Below the pieces are notes generated by a model. That model was not told where the DNA came from and ran no database searches. It worked only from the letters and a program-made list of their open reading frames with translations. A stretch of 64,000 nt of DNA from Flavobacterium sp. I3-2 (GTDB lineage: Bacteria > Bacteroidota > Bacteroidia > Flavobacteriales > Flavobacteriaceae): assembly GCF_013389595.1 (NCBI RefSeq), contig NZ_CP058306.1:3100001-3164000 (forward strand), given 5' to 3'. This document shows, in pieces, positions 7,398 to 16,456 of the stretch (positions within the stretch are counted from its first letter, which is position 1; every line of letters starts with the position of its first letter). Both the position numbers and the translations under genes were made by a program.

Positions 7398-8624
7398 TTA
7401 CACCAATTGTTTTAAAGCAATTTCAAAAGCTGTAGCGCAAATATTTGTTTTATCTGTATGAATATTATGAATATTTTCAATTGCTTTTCTAATTCTAGCT
7501 GAAGTATCTTCAAAAATTTCTGAATCGATAATAGAAACTTCACTTTCCATTAAATATGCAAAAACACGAGCCATACCACAGTTAGAAATAAAATCTGGTA
7601 TTAAAGTAACATTCTGATCTACATATTCCATAATTGGTCCAAAGAAAATCTCTTTATCAGCAAAAGGAACATTTGCACCACAAGTAATAACCTCTAAACC
7701 AGATTTAATCATCTGCTCAACTTGAGATTGTTGTACCAAACGTGAAGCTGCACATGGAGCAAAAACTTCTGCGCCAATAGACCAAATTTTCTCATTGATT
7801 TCTGCAAAAGGAATCATGTTTTCAGCCACTAAAGTATTTCCGTTTTTGTTTAAGAATAACTCTTTAACTTCTTCGAAAGTGTAACCTTCTGCATTTAAAA
7901 TACCACCATCACGATCGATAATTCCAACGATTTTAGCTCCCATTTGTGCAAAATAGTAAGCTGCAGCAGCACCAACATTTCCAAATCCCTGAATGATTAC
8001 TTTTTTACCTTTTACATCACCTCCAAAAACTGAATAAAAATGATATACAGAATAAGCAACTCCAAAACCAGTAATTAAATCACCTACAGCAATTTTTTTA
8101 TCAGCACTTGGTGTATAATCAGGATGTGTTACTTCTTTAGAAACTCCTTGACGCAATTGGTTGATGCGATTCATTTTTTGATCTTCAGTCGCATTGAAAT
8201 GTCCATTAAAAACACCTTCTTGCGGGTGAAGTAATCCTAATGGACTTGTCATAGGAATTACCTCGTTCATTTGGTCAACATTTAAATCTCCACCTGTTCC
8301 GTAATAGTTTTTTAACAATGGATAAACAGCTTTATACCAACGTTTTAAAACACCTTCTTTACGAGGATCATTTGGATCAAAATTAATTCCAGATTTAGCA
8401 CCACCAATCGCAGGTCCTGCAACTGTAAATTTAACTTCCATTGTTTTAGCTAAAGAAAGAACTTCGTTCATATCCAAACCTTTACGCATACGAGTTCCAC
8501 CTCCAGCAGCACCGCCACGTAAAGAGTTAATTACTGCCCATCCTTCTGCTTCCGTTTCAGAATCATTCCAATGAAAAACAACCTCAGGTGCTTTGTCTTC
8601 GAATTTCTTTAATAAATCTTTCAT
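7398..8624 (-). CDS. Glu/Leu/Phe/Val family amino acid dehydrogenase
   Basis: This 408-residue enzyme belongs to the Glu/Leu/Phe/Val dehydrogenase superfamily, which interconverts amino acids and 2-oxo acids with NAD(P). The substrate-binding half contains the GGGTRMR region (about residue 40) and the catalytic-lysine motif GPAIGGAKSGINFDP (about 69-83). The cofactor half has a Rossmann motif, GFGNVGAAAAYYFAQMGAKIVGI (about 216-238). Which amino acid it prefers cannot be read safely. It is cytoplasmic, single-gene, with a TATATTTG promoter 38 nt upstream. Confidence 0.88.
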   Translation of the reverse strand: MKDLLKKFEDKAPEVVFHWNDSETEAEGWAVINSLRGGAAGGGTRMRKGLDMNEVLSLAKTMEVKFTVAGPAIGGAKSGINFDPNDPRKEGVLKRWYKAVYPLLKNYYGTGGDLNVDQMNEVIPMTSPLGLLHPQEGVFNGHFNATEDQKMNRINQLRQGVSKEVTHPDYTPSADKKIAVGDLITGFGVAYSVYHFYSVFGGDVKGKKVIIQGFGNVGAAAAYYFAQMGAKIVGIIDRDGGILNAEGYTFEEVKELFLNKNGNTLVAENMIPFAEINEKIWSIGAEVFAPCAASRLVQQSQVEQMIKSGLEVITCGANVPFADKEIFFGPIMEYVDQNVTLIPDFISNCGMARVFAYLMESEVSIIDSEIFEDTSARIRKAIENIHNIHTDKTNICATAFEIALKQLV

Positions 8625-8661
8625 TATAATTTAAAGTTTGTTTTATTGTTTTTTAATTCCA

Positions 8662-8669
8662 CAAATATA
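8662..8669 (-). promoter_or_regulatory. Promoter -7 element of the dehydrogenase gene
   Basis: TATATTTG on the minus strand, 37 nt before the start codon. It matches the Bacteroidota -7 consensus TAnnTTTG exactly. Confidence 0.6.
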
Positions 8670-8720
8670 AATGAATCTATCATAATTTCTAAAAATATGT
8701 AGATGATTATCGAATATAAC

Positions 8721-9782
8721 TTAAAAAATAACACCTGACGAATGGTCGTGTTTCGCACCTGTAACACTAGCCAAAACATTATTGCTGTTATTTAATCTTA
8801 AAACTCCAAGAAAAGCAAAAATCAAAGCTTCTTTGTAATTAATTATTTCAGAATTTGGGATTTCAACAAGCATATTCGGATTGTGTTTTTTAATCCGATC
8901 AATCAAAAAAACATTGAATGCTCCGCCACCAGTAATCAATAATTTTCCTTTTTTATTTTTTAATTGATTTGAAATCTGATACGCAATATGTTCAACATAA
9001 GTTGCTAAAACATCTGCAATCGGTAAGTTAAATTTATCAATTGTAGGAATAGCTTCAGTAAAAACAAATTCGATTCCTAAAGATTTCGGAAAAGTTTTTG
9101 AATAAAAATCATTAGCGTTTAAACTATCAAATAGATTTTGATTGATTGTACCAGAAGCTGCAATTTTTCCTTGGTCGTCATATTCCAAATCTAATTGATT
9201 TACATAGTAATTCAAAACCGTGTTAACCGGACAAATATCAAATGCAATGCGAATATCATTTTGTTCAAATGAAATGTTAGAAAATCCGCCAAGATTTAAA
9301 CAAAAATCAAAATCCGAAAAAAGTAAACGGTCACCAATCGGAACCAACGGAGCACCTTGCCCACCCAATTTCACATCTTGAACTCTAAAATCACATATAA
9401 AAGGAATTGAAAAACCTGATTTAATTTCTGGAAGATTTCCAATTTGTAAGGTATAACCTTCTTTTGGATTATGTAAAATGGTATGTCCGTGGGATGCAAT
9501 CGCATCCAGATTTTCAATCTGATTATCAGATATAAACTTATGGATTTGAGCGTTTAAATAAGACGTATATTCTTTATTTAATTCAACCAATTCATCAACT
9601 GATAAATGAGCTGCGAATTTAAGTCGAGAAAACCATTCATCCGAATACGAAAAGGTCGCATTTTCATGGATTTGAAACTGCCATTTTTCGTTAATCAATT
9701 GAAAATCTACAACTGCAAAGTCGATTCCATCTAATGAAGTTCCCGACATAATCCCTAAAATTTTAATTTTTTCGAATTTCAT
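8721..9782 (-). CDS. anmK: Anhydro-N-acetylmuramic acid kinase
   Basis: This 353-residue protein is AnmK, which opens and phosphorylates 1,6-anhydro-MurNAc to MurNAc-6-phosphate when cell-wall fragments are recycled. The N-terminal phosphate-binding motif GIMSGTSLDGIDFAVVDF is at about residues 10-27. Later come the nucleotide-binding DFRVQDVKLGGQGAPLVP (about 135-152), LNLGGFSNIS and LLITGGGAFN. The length is normal for the family. It is divergent from the acyl-CoA dehydrogenase gene and is not in an operon with other recycling genes here. Confidence 0.95.
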   Translation of the reverse strand: MKFEKIKILGIMSGTSLDGIDFAVVDFQLINEKWQFQIHENATFSYSDEWFSRLKFAAHLSVDELVELNKEYTSYLNAQIHKFISDNQIENLDAIASHGHTILHNPKEGYTLQIGNLPEIKSGFSIPFICDFRVQDVKLGGQGAPLVPIGDRLLFSDFDFCLNLGGFSNISFEQNDIRIAFDICPVNTVLNYYVNQLDLEYDDQGKIAASGTINQNLFDSLNANDFYSKTFPKSLGIEFVFTEAIPTIDKFNLPIADVLATYVEHIAYQISNQLKNKKGKLLITGGGAFNVFLIDRIKKHNPNMLVEIPNSEIINYKEALIFAFLGVLRLNNSNNVLASVTGAKHDHSSGVIF

Positions 9783-9826
9783 GCTTAAAAGTACTCATAT
9801 ATTTTGAAGATTTCCTAATTAAATTT

Positions 9827-9834
9827 TATATTTG
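9827..9834 (+). promoter_or_regulatory. Promoter -7 element of the acyl-CoA dehydrogenase gene
   Basis: TATATTTG, 36 nt before the ATG, an exact TAnnTTTG match. Confidence 0.65.
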
Positions 9835-9870
9835 AAGATTATAAAATATATTAATTAACCGAAACATATA

Positions 9871-11010
9871 ATGGATTTTAAATTAACAGAAGAACAATTA
9901 ATGATTCAACAAGCAGCAAGAGATTTTGCTCAAGCTGAATTATTACCGGGAGTCATAGAAAGAGACGAACATTCAAAGTTTCCTACTGATGCTGTGAAAA
10001 CAATGGGAGAATTAGGATTCTTAGGAATGATGGTTGACCCAAAATACGGTGGTTCTGGATTAGATAGCGTATCATACGTACTTGCAATGGAAGAAATTGC
10101 AAAAGTTGATGCTTCTGCAGCAGTAGTTATGTCAGTAAACAACTCTTTAGTTTGTGCTGGTATGGAAAAATACTGCAACGAAGAGCAAAAAATGAAATAT
10201 TTAGTGCCATTAGCTAAAGGTGAAGTAATCGGAGCTTTCTGTTTATCTGAACCAGAAGCAGGTTCTGATGCAACTTCTCAAAAAACAACTGCGGTTGATA
10301 TGGGAGATTATTACTTATTAAACGGTACTAAAAACTGGATTACAAATGGAGCAACTGCTTCTACTTATTTAGTAATTGCACATACACATCCAGAAAAAGG
10401 TCATAAAGGAATCAATGCTTTCATCGTTGAAAAAGGATGGGAAGGTTTTGAAATTGGACCAAAAGAGAAAAAAATGGGAATTAGAGGTTCGGATACACAT
10501 TCATTAATGTTTACAGATGTTAAAGTTCCTAAAGAAAATAGAATTGGTGAAGACGGATTTGGTTTTGCATTTGCAATGAATGTATTAAACGGAGGTCGTA
10601 TCGGAATTGCTTCTCAAGCTTTAGGTATTGCTCAAGGTGCTTACGAATTATCTTTAAAATATGCTAAAGAACGTAAAGCATTCAAAACAGAAATTATCAA
10701 TCACCAAGCAATTGCATTTAAGTTAGCTGATATGGCAACTCAAATTTCTGCTGCTCGTATGTTATGTTTCAAAGCTGCAGCTGAAAAAGATAACGGAGAA
10801 GATATTTCAATCTCTGGGGCAATGGCAAAATTATTTGCTTCTAAAACGGCAATGGACACGACAATCGAAGCTGTTCAGATTCACGGAGGTAACGGATATG
10901 TTGCTGAATATCATGTGGAACGTATGATGCGTGATGCAAAAATCACTCAGATTTACGAAGGAACTTCAGAAATCCAAAAAATTGTTATTTCAAGAGGAAT
11001 TGCTAAATAA
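9871..11010 (+). CDS. Acyl-CoA dehydrogenase (short-chain type)
   Basis: This 379-residue FAD enzyme oxidises acyl-CoA to 2-enoyl-CoA in fatty-acid or branched-chain breakdown. It shows the N-terminal helical domain, the FAD/substrate signature CLSEPEAGSDA (about 126-136), WITNG (about 155), and the C-terminal signature with QIHGGNGY and YEGTSEIQKIVISRGI. The Glu in YEGTSEIQ occupies the catalytic-base position of short-chain (butyryl-CoA-like) enzymes. The length is typical. Codon use is more GC-rich than its neighbours, which suggests high expression. It is a single gene with its own promoter and terminator. Confidence 0.93.
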   Translation: MDFKLTEEQLMIQQAARDFAQAELLPGVIERDEHSKFPTDAVKTMGELGFLGMMVDPKYGGSGLDSVSYVLAMEEIAKVDASAAVVMSVNNSLVCAGMEKYCNEEQKMKYLVPLAKGEVIGAFCLSEPEAGSDATSQKTTAVDMGDYYLLNGTKNWITNGATASTYLVIAHTHPEKGHKGINAFIVEKGWEGFEIGPKEKKMGIRGSDTHSLMFTDVKVPKENRIGEDGFGFAFAMNVLNGGRIGIASQALGIAQGAYELSLKYAKERKAFKTEIINHQAIAFKLADMATQISAARMLCFKAAAEKDNGEDISISGAMAKLFASKTAMDTTIEAVQIHGGNGYVAEYHVERMMRDAKITQIYEGTSEIQKIVISRGIAK

Positions 11011-11030
11011 TTTCTTTTAAAATATAATAA

Positions 11031-11067
11031 TAAAGTTCGGTTTTTAATTAAATCGGACTTTTTTTAT
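11031..11067 (+). terminator. Terminator of the acyl-CoA dehydrogenase gene
   Basis: AAAGTTCGGTTT (11032-11043) pairs with AAATCGGACTTT (11050-11061) with two G-U pairs, then a T run. It starts about 20 nt after the stop codon. Confidence 0.85.
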
Positions 11068-11098
11068 ATCTTTAATAAAATTTTATAAAAAAAATGAA

Positions 11099-11710
11099 AT
11101 GAAAAAAGTATTTTATTTAATAATTTGTTGTTTTACAACTTCCTTGTTTTATTCCCAAAATTTTAAAAAAAATGAAGATATGAATAAAAAGATTGAGTAT
11201 CCGAAAGCATATGTTGATTATGATGATTTTAAAAATCTCGTAACAGAAGTCGAATCTCATCGAAATAATCGTTTGATAAGTCTTGATGAATTTTTAACAA
11301 AAAGTAAAGACCGTAACGTTGTTATTTTAGATACGCGTTCTAATTTTAGATATGAAAGAAAGCATTTAAAAGGAGCTATTCATTTGGATTTTACAGATTT
11401 TACACAAAAAAACTTACAAAAATTAATACCAGACCCAAATACCTTAATTTTGATTTATTGTAATAATAATTTCGAAGGAGACCAAATTGAATTTGCAACA
11501 AAAATGTATAATCCTAAAAACAAACTTGAAACTCAAATATTAAATAACAGAAAACCAATTATGCTAGCTCTAAATATACCTACTTATTTAAATCTATACG
11601 GATATGGTTATAAAAACATCTATGAATTAGATGAATTAGTTAATATAAATGATGATAGAATAGAATTTGAGGGTTCTGAAGTAAAAAAAATATCAAGCTT
11701 TTTTGAATAG
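11099..11710 (+). CDS. Secreted rhodanese-like domain protein
   Basis: This 203-residue protein has a signal peptide (residues 1-20, ending FYSQ) and a rhodanese-like domain. Visible hallmarks are VVILDTRSNFRYERKHLKGA (residues 74-93) and LILIYCNNNFEGDQ, in which Cys121 sits at the active-site position. Rhodaneses transfer or bind sulfur, but many exported versions have no proven substrate. The domain has lost the usual compact six-residue active loop pattern with glycine, so activity is uncertain. It lies alone upstream of the hybrid kinase. Confidence 0.7.
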   Translation: MKKVFYLIICCFTTSLFYSQNFKKNEDMNKKIEYPKAYVDYDDFKNLVTEVESHRNNRLISLDEFLTKSKDRNVVILDTRSNFRYERKHLKGAIHLDFTDFTQKNLQKLIPDPNTLILIYCNNNFEGDQIEFATKMYNPKNKLETQILNNRKPIMLALNIPTYLNLYGYGYKNIYELDELVNINDDRIEFEGSEVKKISSFFE

Positions 11711-11713
11711 AAA

Positions 11714-11721
11714 TACATTTG
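11714..11721 (+). promoter_or_regulatory. Promoter -7 element of the hybrid kinase gene
   Basis: TACATTTG matches TAnnTTTG and lies 38 nt before the ATG at 11760, just after the stop codon of the rhodanese-like gene. Confidence 0.5.
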
Positions 11722-11759
11722 TTTTTTTTTATAACTTTCCTAGCTGAAAAAAATTGGAA

Positions 11760-14213
11760 ATGATAAACGACAAATCGATAAAACTAAAACTAACACTAGG
11801 TTACATTATTCTAGGTGCAACTGCCCTATTTTCGATTTGCTATTTACTTTCAGAAATTAAAAAAATCAATTCTCCACGTGAAGAACTTTTACGTGAAAAC
11901 GATGTTATTTTTGCTGTCGGAAACACCATAAATTCAATTTACACAACCGAATCATTAGGACGAATTGCTTTAATAACTACATCAAATAAAGACATAAAAA
12001 GATATATAAATCAATCAGATAGCGTAAAAATTCAATTAAACAATTTCAAAAAACTAATTGAAGATGAAAGTATTATTCAAAAAATAAATACAATTGAAAT
12101 TTTAATATCTGACAAAGAAAAAAACTTCAATGAAATTATTAAACTGAAAAAAAAATATCTGAACGCAAATAATTTCAATCAGGCATTTGAGAAGTTTAGG
12201 AACGAAAAAAAGAAATTTGATTCGTATGCAGATGTAAATATTGAAACGGTTCCGACTGAAAAAAAATCTTTAATTCAGCGTATATTCAATTCAACCGATG
12301 AAGAAGAAGAAAAAAAGAAACTTGAAAAAGTAGTTGAAAATCGAATTAAAATTGAAGAACAACATCAAATCAAAAGAGATAGTTTAGCGCAACAAGCCGA
12401 ACAAATTTTTAACGAAGCCATTCAAAAAGAAAACAAATTACAAAATCAATACACGCAAAAAGAAGAACGTTTGGTTTTAGAAAATAAATATTTGAATGAT
12501 GAAATTAAGCTTTTATTAGCTCAAGTCGAACAAAATGTAATTGCAAATTCTAGTGAAAAAATTAGGATTTCGAAACAAAAAATAGACGAAACTACTACCG
12601 ATGTAATTTATGTTGGTGCTGCTGCTTTACTTTTAGTTTTAATTTTAGGATTAATCGTTGTACGTGATTTAAATAAAAGTCATCGATACAAAAAAGAGCT
12701 AGAAAATTTAAATGCTGATTTAGAAAAATTAATGCGTCAGAAATCGATGTTTTTTGCAACTGTAACTCACGATATCGTTTCGCCATTGAACACTTTAATC
12801 GGATTTACAGAACTTTTAGAACCTACTTTAGAAACTAAAACTCAAAAAAACTACATCAAAAACATTAAACATTCTACTAATTATATTCGAAATTTATCCA
12901 ATGATTTGGTTGATTTCTCTAAACTTGAATACAATAAAATTACGTTAAAAAGAGAAAATTTTAATTTTCTTGAATTGATGGAAAGTACTTTTGAGCCATT
13001 GACAGATTCGGCTAATCAAAAAAATATCGATTTAATTTATGAAGTTGACCAAAATTTAAATGATTTCTTTTATTCTGACCCGTATCGCATCAAACAAATT
13101 TTAACCAATATTGCAACCAATGCAATTAAATTCACCAATCAAGGTGAAGTTACGGTTGATGCCAAAATCGAAAATCAAGAAATAAAAATAACAATTTCTG
13201 ACACCGGAATTGGAATTGAAGAAAAATACCAATCGGATATTTTTAAAGAATTCAAACAAGCGCATGGAGATATTGAAAAAGTTTATGGCGGAACTGGTTT
13301 AGGCTTAAATATTTCGAAAGGATTGGTTGAACTGCTTGGAGGTAGAATTGAATTTAGTAGTGAATTTGGTAAAGGAACTACGTTTACAATTTATCTTCCA
13401 AAAATTAGAAAAAACATTGAAAACACCGAAAAAGTAATTCCTTATTTTAATAACGATAGAAAATTAAGCAATAAAAAGGTTCTAATTATTGATGATGATT
13501 TGATGCAATTGCAATTGTTATCTGAAATTTTAAAAGATAAAGTAGCCTTAATTTCAACTTTAAATAATGGTGAATTACTTGATGCTGTTTTGACAAAACA
13601 GAACTTTGATTTGATTATTTCTGACATTCAAATGCCTAATTTCAGCGGGTATCAAATCATTGAAAAAATAAGAAATAACGAGCAATACAAGAACATTCCG
13701 GTAATTGCATTTACAGGAAAAATTGATTTAGACGAAAAAGAATTTCAAAAATTAGGATTCCAAACGGTAATTCACAAACCCATTGAAATAGCTAAATTAT
13801 TATTTGAAATTCATCGTGTTTTGGAAATCAATTTTGAACAGAATTCTAATAAAATCGAAACAAAGAAAAATTACGATTTTGACGATTTTAGTTTAACACA
13901 AATTCTATCATTTTGTGAAGACGATTCTGAAGCAGCAAAAAATATTCTCAAAATTTTTATTGATGAAACAAAATTAAATGTAAATCTATTAGAAAATGCA
14001 GCAACAATTTTTGATTTAAAAACCGTTGAAAATGTAGCACATAAAATGCTTCCGATGTTTAAACAACTTCAAGTAATTTCGGTTGTAGGCAAGCTTTTTA
14101 AGTTAGAAAGAGAAGCCGAAAAGTTTGATAAAGAAACTTTAATTAATTATGTATCCCTTTTAAAATCTGAAATTGAACACATTATAAATAAAATTCAAAA
14201 AGTTGAATTCTAA
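11760..14213 (+). CDS. Hybrid histidine kinase with receiver and HPt domains
   Basis: This membrane kinase has an N-terminal helix (about residues 8-27), a long coiled-coil sensor region of roughly 240 residues, and a second helix (about 284-303). A HisKA domain follows with phospho-acceptor His337 (ATVTHDIVSPLN), then a HATPase domain (DTGIGIEEKY, GGTGLGLNISKGL). Next is a receiver with Asp622 (LIISDIQMPNFSG). The C-terminus looks like an HPt domain with His761 in VAHKMLPMFKQL. The order H-D-H implies a phosphorelay to a separate regulator; the NtrC-type protein at 16445 is the nearest candidate. A TTG at 11754 could add two residues, but the ATG is more likely. Confidence 0.88.
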   Translation: MINDKSIKLKLTLGYIILGATALFSICYLLSEIKKINSPREELLRENDVIFAVGNTINSIYTTESLGRIALITTSNKDIKRYINQSDSVKIQLNNFKKLIEDESIIQKINTIEILISDKEKNFNEIIKLKKKYLNANNFNQAFEKFRNEKKKFDSYADVNIETVPTEKKSLIQRIFNSTDEEEEKKKLEKVVENRIKIEEQHQIKRDSLAQQAEQIFNEAIQKENKLQNQYTQKEERLVLENKYLNDEIKLLLAQVEQNVIANSSEKIRISKQKIDETTTDVIYVGAAALLLVLILGLIVVRDLNKSHRYKKELENLNADLEKLMRQKSMFFATVTHDIVSPLNTLIGFTELLEPTLETKTQKNYIKNIKHSTNYIRNLSNDLVDFSKLEYNKITLKRENFNFLELMESTFEPLTDSANQKNIDLIYEVDQNLNDFFYSDPYRIKQILTNIATNAIKFTNQGEVTVDAKIENQEIKITISDTGIGIEEKYQSDIFKEFKQAHGDIEKVYGGTGLGLNISKGLVELLGGRIEFSSEFGKGTTFTIYLPKIRKNIENTEKVIPYFNNDRKLSNKKVLIIDDDLMQLQLLSEILKDKVALISTLNNGELLDAVLTKQNFDLIISDIQMPNFSGYQIIEKIRNNEQYKNIPVIAFTGKIDLDEKEFQKLGFQTVIHKPIEIAKLLFEIHRVLEINFEQNSNKIETKKNYDFDDFSLTQILSFCEDDSEAAKNILKIFIDETKLNVNLLENAATIFDLKTVENVAHKMLPMFKQLQVISVVGKLFKLEREAEKFDKETLINYVSLLKSEIEHIINKIQKVEF

Positions 14214-14336
14214 CTAAAAATCTAGCTTTAGCTTATTTATCTTCAATTAAATATAAACTAAGTATGTTTTAAAATTTAATTGTAAATTAGAATTTGAGAT
14301 TTGATTCTAGGTTAAATAAATTAATTTTTTATCAGA

Positions 14337-14903
14337 ATGAAAAATCAAAACATTCTTAAAATAATAAAATATTTTACTTGGATTGCACCTTTTTTGATGA
14401 TATTAAGTTTTATAATTCATCTTAGTTTAACAGCAAATCAAGGCATTTACGCTACAAATTATTTTTTTGTAGCTGTTTTGATTTTGATTTCAATTTTAAA
14501 TTGTTTTGCGTTATTAATTGTAGCTGTTTACGATGCTAAAAAAACATCAAAAGATAAAATGTTCAGTAAAATTAGTTTGCTATTTGGAACTCCAATTGTA
14601 TTTATCATACTATTTTTATTCGGTGCATTTTTTTCGATGCAATTCAACCTTGAAGAAACTAAATATTTGCAAAATGAATGTTTTACAAAGCGAAAAAACT
14701 TTTTTATAGCAGAAAATAATTACAATTATTCAACCGAAAATTGTTCAACTGCAAAACAAGATTCTATAATTATTGTTGAGGTTTATCGTTGGGGAACCAT
14801 TCGGAAATGCGGAATTGTTTTAAACGATATTTACCAAGAAATAGACACATCCAAAATTACATTTCTTACCTTAAAACAAAAAAAAGAAATACTTAGTTAC
14901 TAA
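14337..14903 (+). CDS. Membrane protein of unknown function
   Basis: This 188-residue protein has three hydrophobic segments at roughly residues 9-31, 40-65 and 78-102. A hydrophilic C-terminal tail of about 85 residues follows, with four cysteines that might form disulfides if periplasmic. I do not recognise a family. It lies 17 nt upstream of a lipoprotein gene on the same strand and is probably co-expressed with it. Confidence 0.55.
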   Translation: MKNQNILKIIKYFTWIAPFLMILSFIIHLSLTANQGIYATNYFFVAVLILISILNCFALLIVAVYDAKKTSKDKMFSKISLLFGTPIVFIILFLFGAFFSMQFNLEETKYLQNECFTKRKNFFIAENNYNYSTENCSTAKQDSIIIVEVYRWGTIRKCGIVLNDIYQEIDTSKITFLTLKQKKEILSY

Positions 14904-14920
14904 AGAAAACACTTAAAAAA

Positions 14921-15538
14921 ATGATAAAACACACTATTTTCTTGATTCCAATTTTATTTTTAATTGCATGTCAAGATAAAAAAATTGAAGAAAAAACGAC
15001 TCAGAAAGTTCAAATTGAAAAACAAATTGACACGGTTTATATCACAAAAAACTTGGATAGTATAGCAAATTCAGAATATTATATTTATGAAAGATTACCT
15101 GAATGGCTAATTGAATCAGAGGTTTTAGATAATTTAAAAATCGGTAAAAATTATAAAGTTGAAAATAGATTAAATCCGTTATATCTTGAGGAAGATTTTA
15201 ATGGCGATGGAAATTTAGACGTTGCGCTTCCTATTTATGAAATTAATACAGGTAAGAAAGGTTTTGCGATTATTCACGGTAAAACTTTAGATGTTCATAT
15301 TCTTGGTGCTGGTAAAAATTTTGAAAATGCGTTAAGTGACGACCAAGATTATATTGATATTTGGAGAATTAACAGAAATAAAATTAACGAACCTGGAGTT
15401 GAAGAAGAAACTGGAAATGGTAAAAATGGTGAACTGATTTTAAATAATCCTTCTGTTGAAATTGCAAAATCTGAATTAGGTGGAGGTTTGATTTATTGGA
15501 ACGGTTCTGCATACGTTTACTTTCATCAAACGTGCTAA
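14921..15538 (+). CDS. Putative lipoprotein of unknown function
   Basis: This 205-residue protein has a lipoprotein signal (IPILFLIACQDKK, Cys17), so it should be anchored in the envelope. A calcium-loop-like motif DFNGDGNLDVALPIYE lies at about residues 90-105, as in FG-GAP or EF-hand-like secreted proteins. The rest is unassigned. It ends at a terminator shared with the convergent TPR gene. Function unknown. Confidence 0.6.
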   Translation: MIKHTIFLIPILFLIACQDKKIEEKTTQKVQIEKQIDTVYITKNLDSIANSEYYIYERLPEWLIESEVLDNLKIGKNYKVENRLNPLYLEEDFNGDGNLDVALPIYEINTGKKGFAIIHGKTLDVHILGAGKNFENALSDDQDYIDIWRINRNKINEPGVEEETGNGKNGELILNNPSVEIAKSELGGGLIYWNGSAYVYFHQTC

Positions 15539-15542
15539 TAAT

Positions 15543-15582
15543 AAAACATCGAGCTATGAAAACAAATCGATGTTTATTTTTT
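15543..15582. terminator. Terminator between convergent genes
   Basis: AAACATCGA (15544-15552) pairs with TCGATGTTT (15567-15575), followed on the + strand by a T-rich tract. It lies 5 nt after the lipoprotein stop and reaches the stop codon of the TPR gene on the other strand. Confidence 0.75.
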
Positions 15583-16369
15583 ACCATTTTACTTTATATG
15601 GATATTCTTCATAAATCGCATTATCTTCATTAATCGTAAAACCTTTAGAAGCGAATTCTTTAGCTTTTTCAATTAAATTAGAAGTTTCGAAATCATCATT
15701 ATTAATTTTATTTAAAGCCAAAGCTTTATAGTAAATTACATCTGAAAATTTTGGATATTGATTTAATGCTTCATCAAAAATAGTTACTGCTTCTTGATAT
15801 TTTCCAAGTTCATATTTGGTTACTCCTAAATAAAATAAATCCAAATGATGCGCTTCGTTAAACATCTTTTTTTGATTAAATATTGTTTTTTCAAAATAAG
15901 ATTCTGCTTTGAAAAAATCCTTTAATTGAAGGTATGATAATCCTATATAAAAAGAATAAGAGTGGTCCATTTCATAACTATCTCCTTTTTCTTTGATACA
16001 TTGTTCAAAATCAACAATCGCATCGTTATAATCTTTTACAAAGATACATTTAATAAAAGCTCGATAAGATAAATATCTATTTGAATCCAAACGAACTGCT
16101 TTGTCTAAAAAATCCATTCCGGTCTTATATTGTTTGAGCTTAAAGTAAGGCATTGCTTTTTGTTGCCACAAATAAGCTATTGTAGCATCCTTTTTTATTC
16201 CTTCATCTAAACATTTTTGATAATCGTTAAGATTTGTATAATAATTTATTTTGTCTGCGCAATCATAAACGTGTTCTTGAATGATTTGGTCTTTTTTCGA
16301 TTTTTGTTCATGTTGAGCATTACAAGTAAACAAAGTACAAAAAAATAAAAAATAAATAACTTTTATCAT
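15581..16369 (-). CDS. Tetratricopeptide repeat lipoprotein
   Basis: This 262-residue protein has a lipoprotein-type signal (FLFFCTLFTCNAQ, Cys about residue 16). About five tetratricopeptide-like helical repeats follow, for example AYLWQQKAMPYFKLKQYKTG, YEMDHSYSFYIGLSYLQLKD and DLFYLGVTKYELGKYQEA. Such repeats mediate protein-protein contacts in the envelope. No partner can be named. A CAAATATA (-7 element on the minus strand) lies at 16393-16400. Confidence 0.7.
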   Translation of the reverse strand: MIKVIYFLFFCTLFTCNAQHEQKSKKDQIIQEHVYDCADKINYYTNLNDYQKCLDEGIKKDATIAYLWQQKAMPYFKLKQYKTGMDFLDKAVRLDSNRYLSYRAFIKCIFVKDYNDAIVDFEQCIKEKGDSYEMDHSYSFYIGLSYLQLKDFFKAESYFEKTIFNQKKMFNEAHHLDLFYLGVTKYELGKYQEAVTIFDEALNQYPKFSDVIYYKALALNKINNDDFETSNLIEKAKEFASKGFTINEDNAIYEEYPYKVKW

Positions 16370-16392
16370 TTGGTAGTGGTTTGATTTATAAC

Positions 16393-16400
16393 CAAATATA
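16393..16400 (-). promoter_or_regulatory. Promoter -7 element of the TPR lipoprotein gene
   Basis: TATATTTG on the minus strand, 23 nt before the start codon. Confidence 0.55.
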
Positions 16401-16424
16401 CTAAAATTTAAAGAACTTATTTCT

Positions 16425-16456
16425 ATAAAAAAATCGAGCTGTAATTACAGCTCGAT
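16425..16456 (-). terminator. Terminator overlapping the end of the NtrC-type gene
   Basis: A perfect 24-bp palindrome (16433-16456; half-site ATCGAGCTGTAA) contains the stop codon of the regulator gene. On the minus strand it is followed by a run of T, so it ends that transcript. Confidence 0.9.
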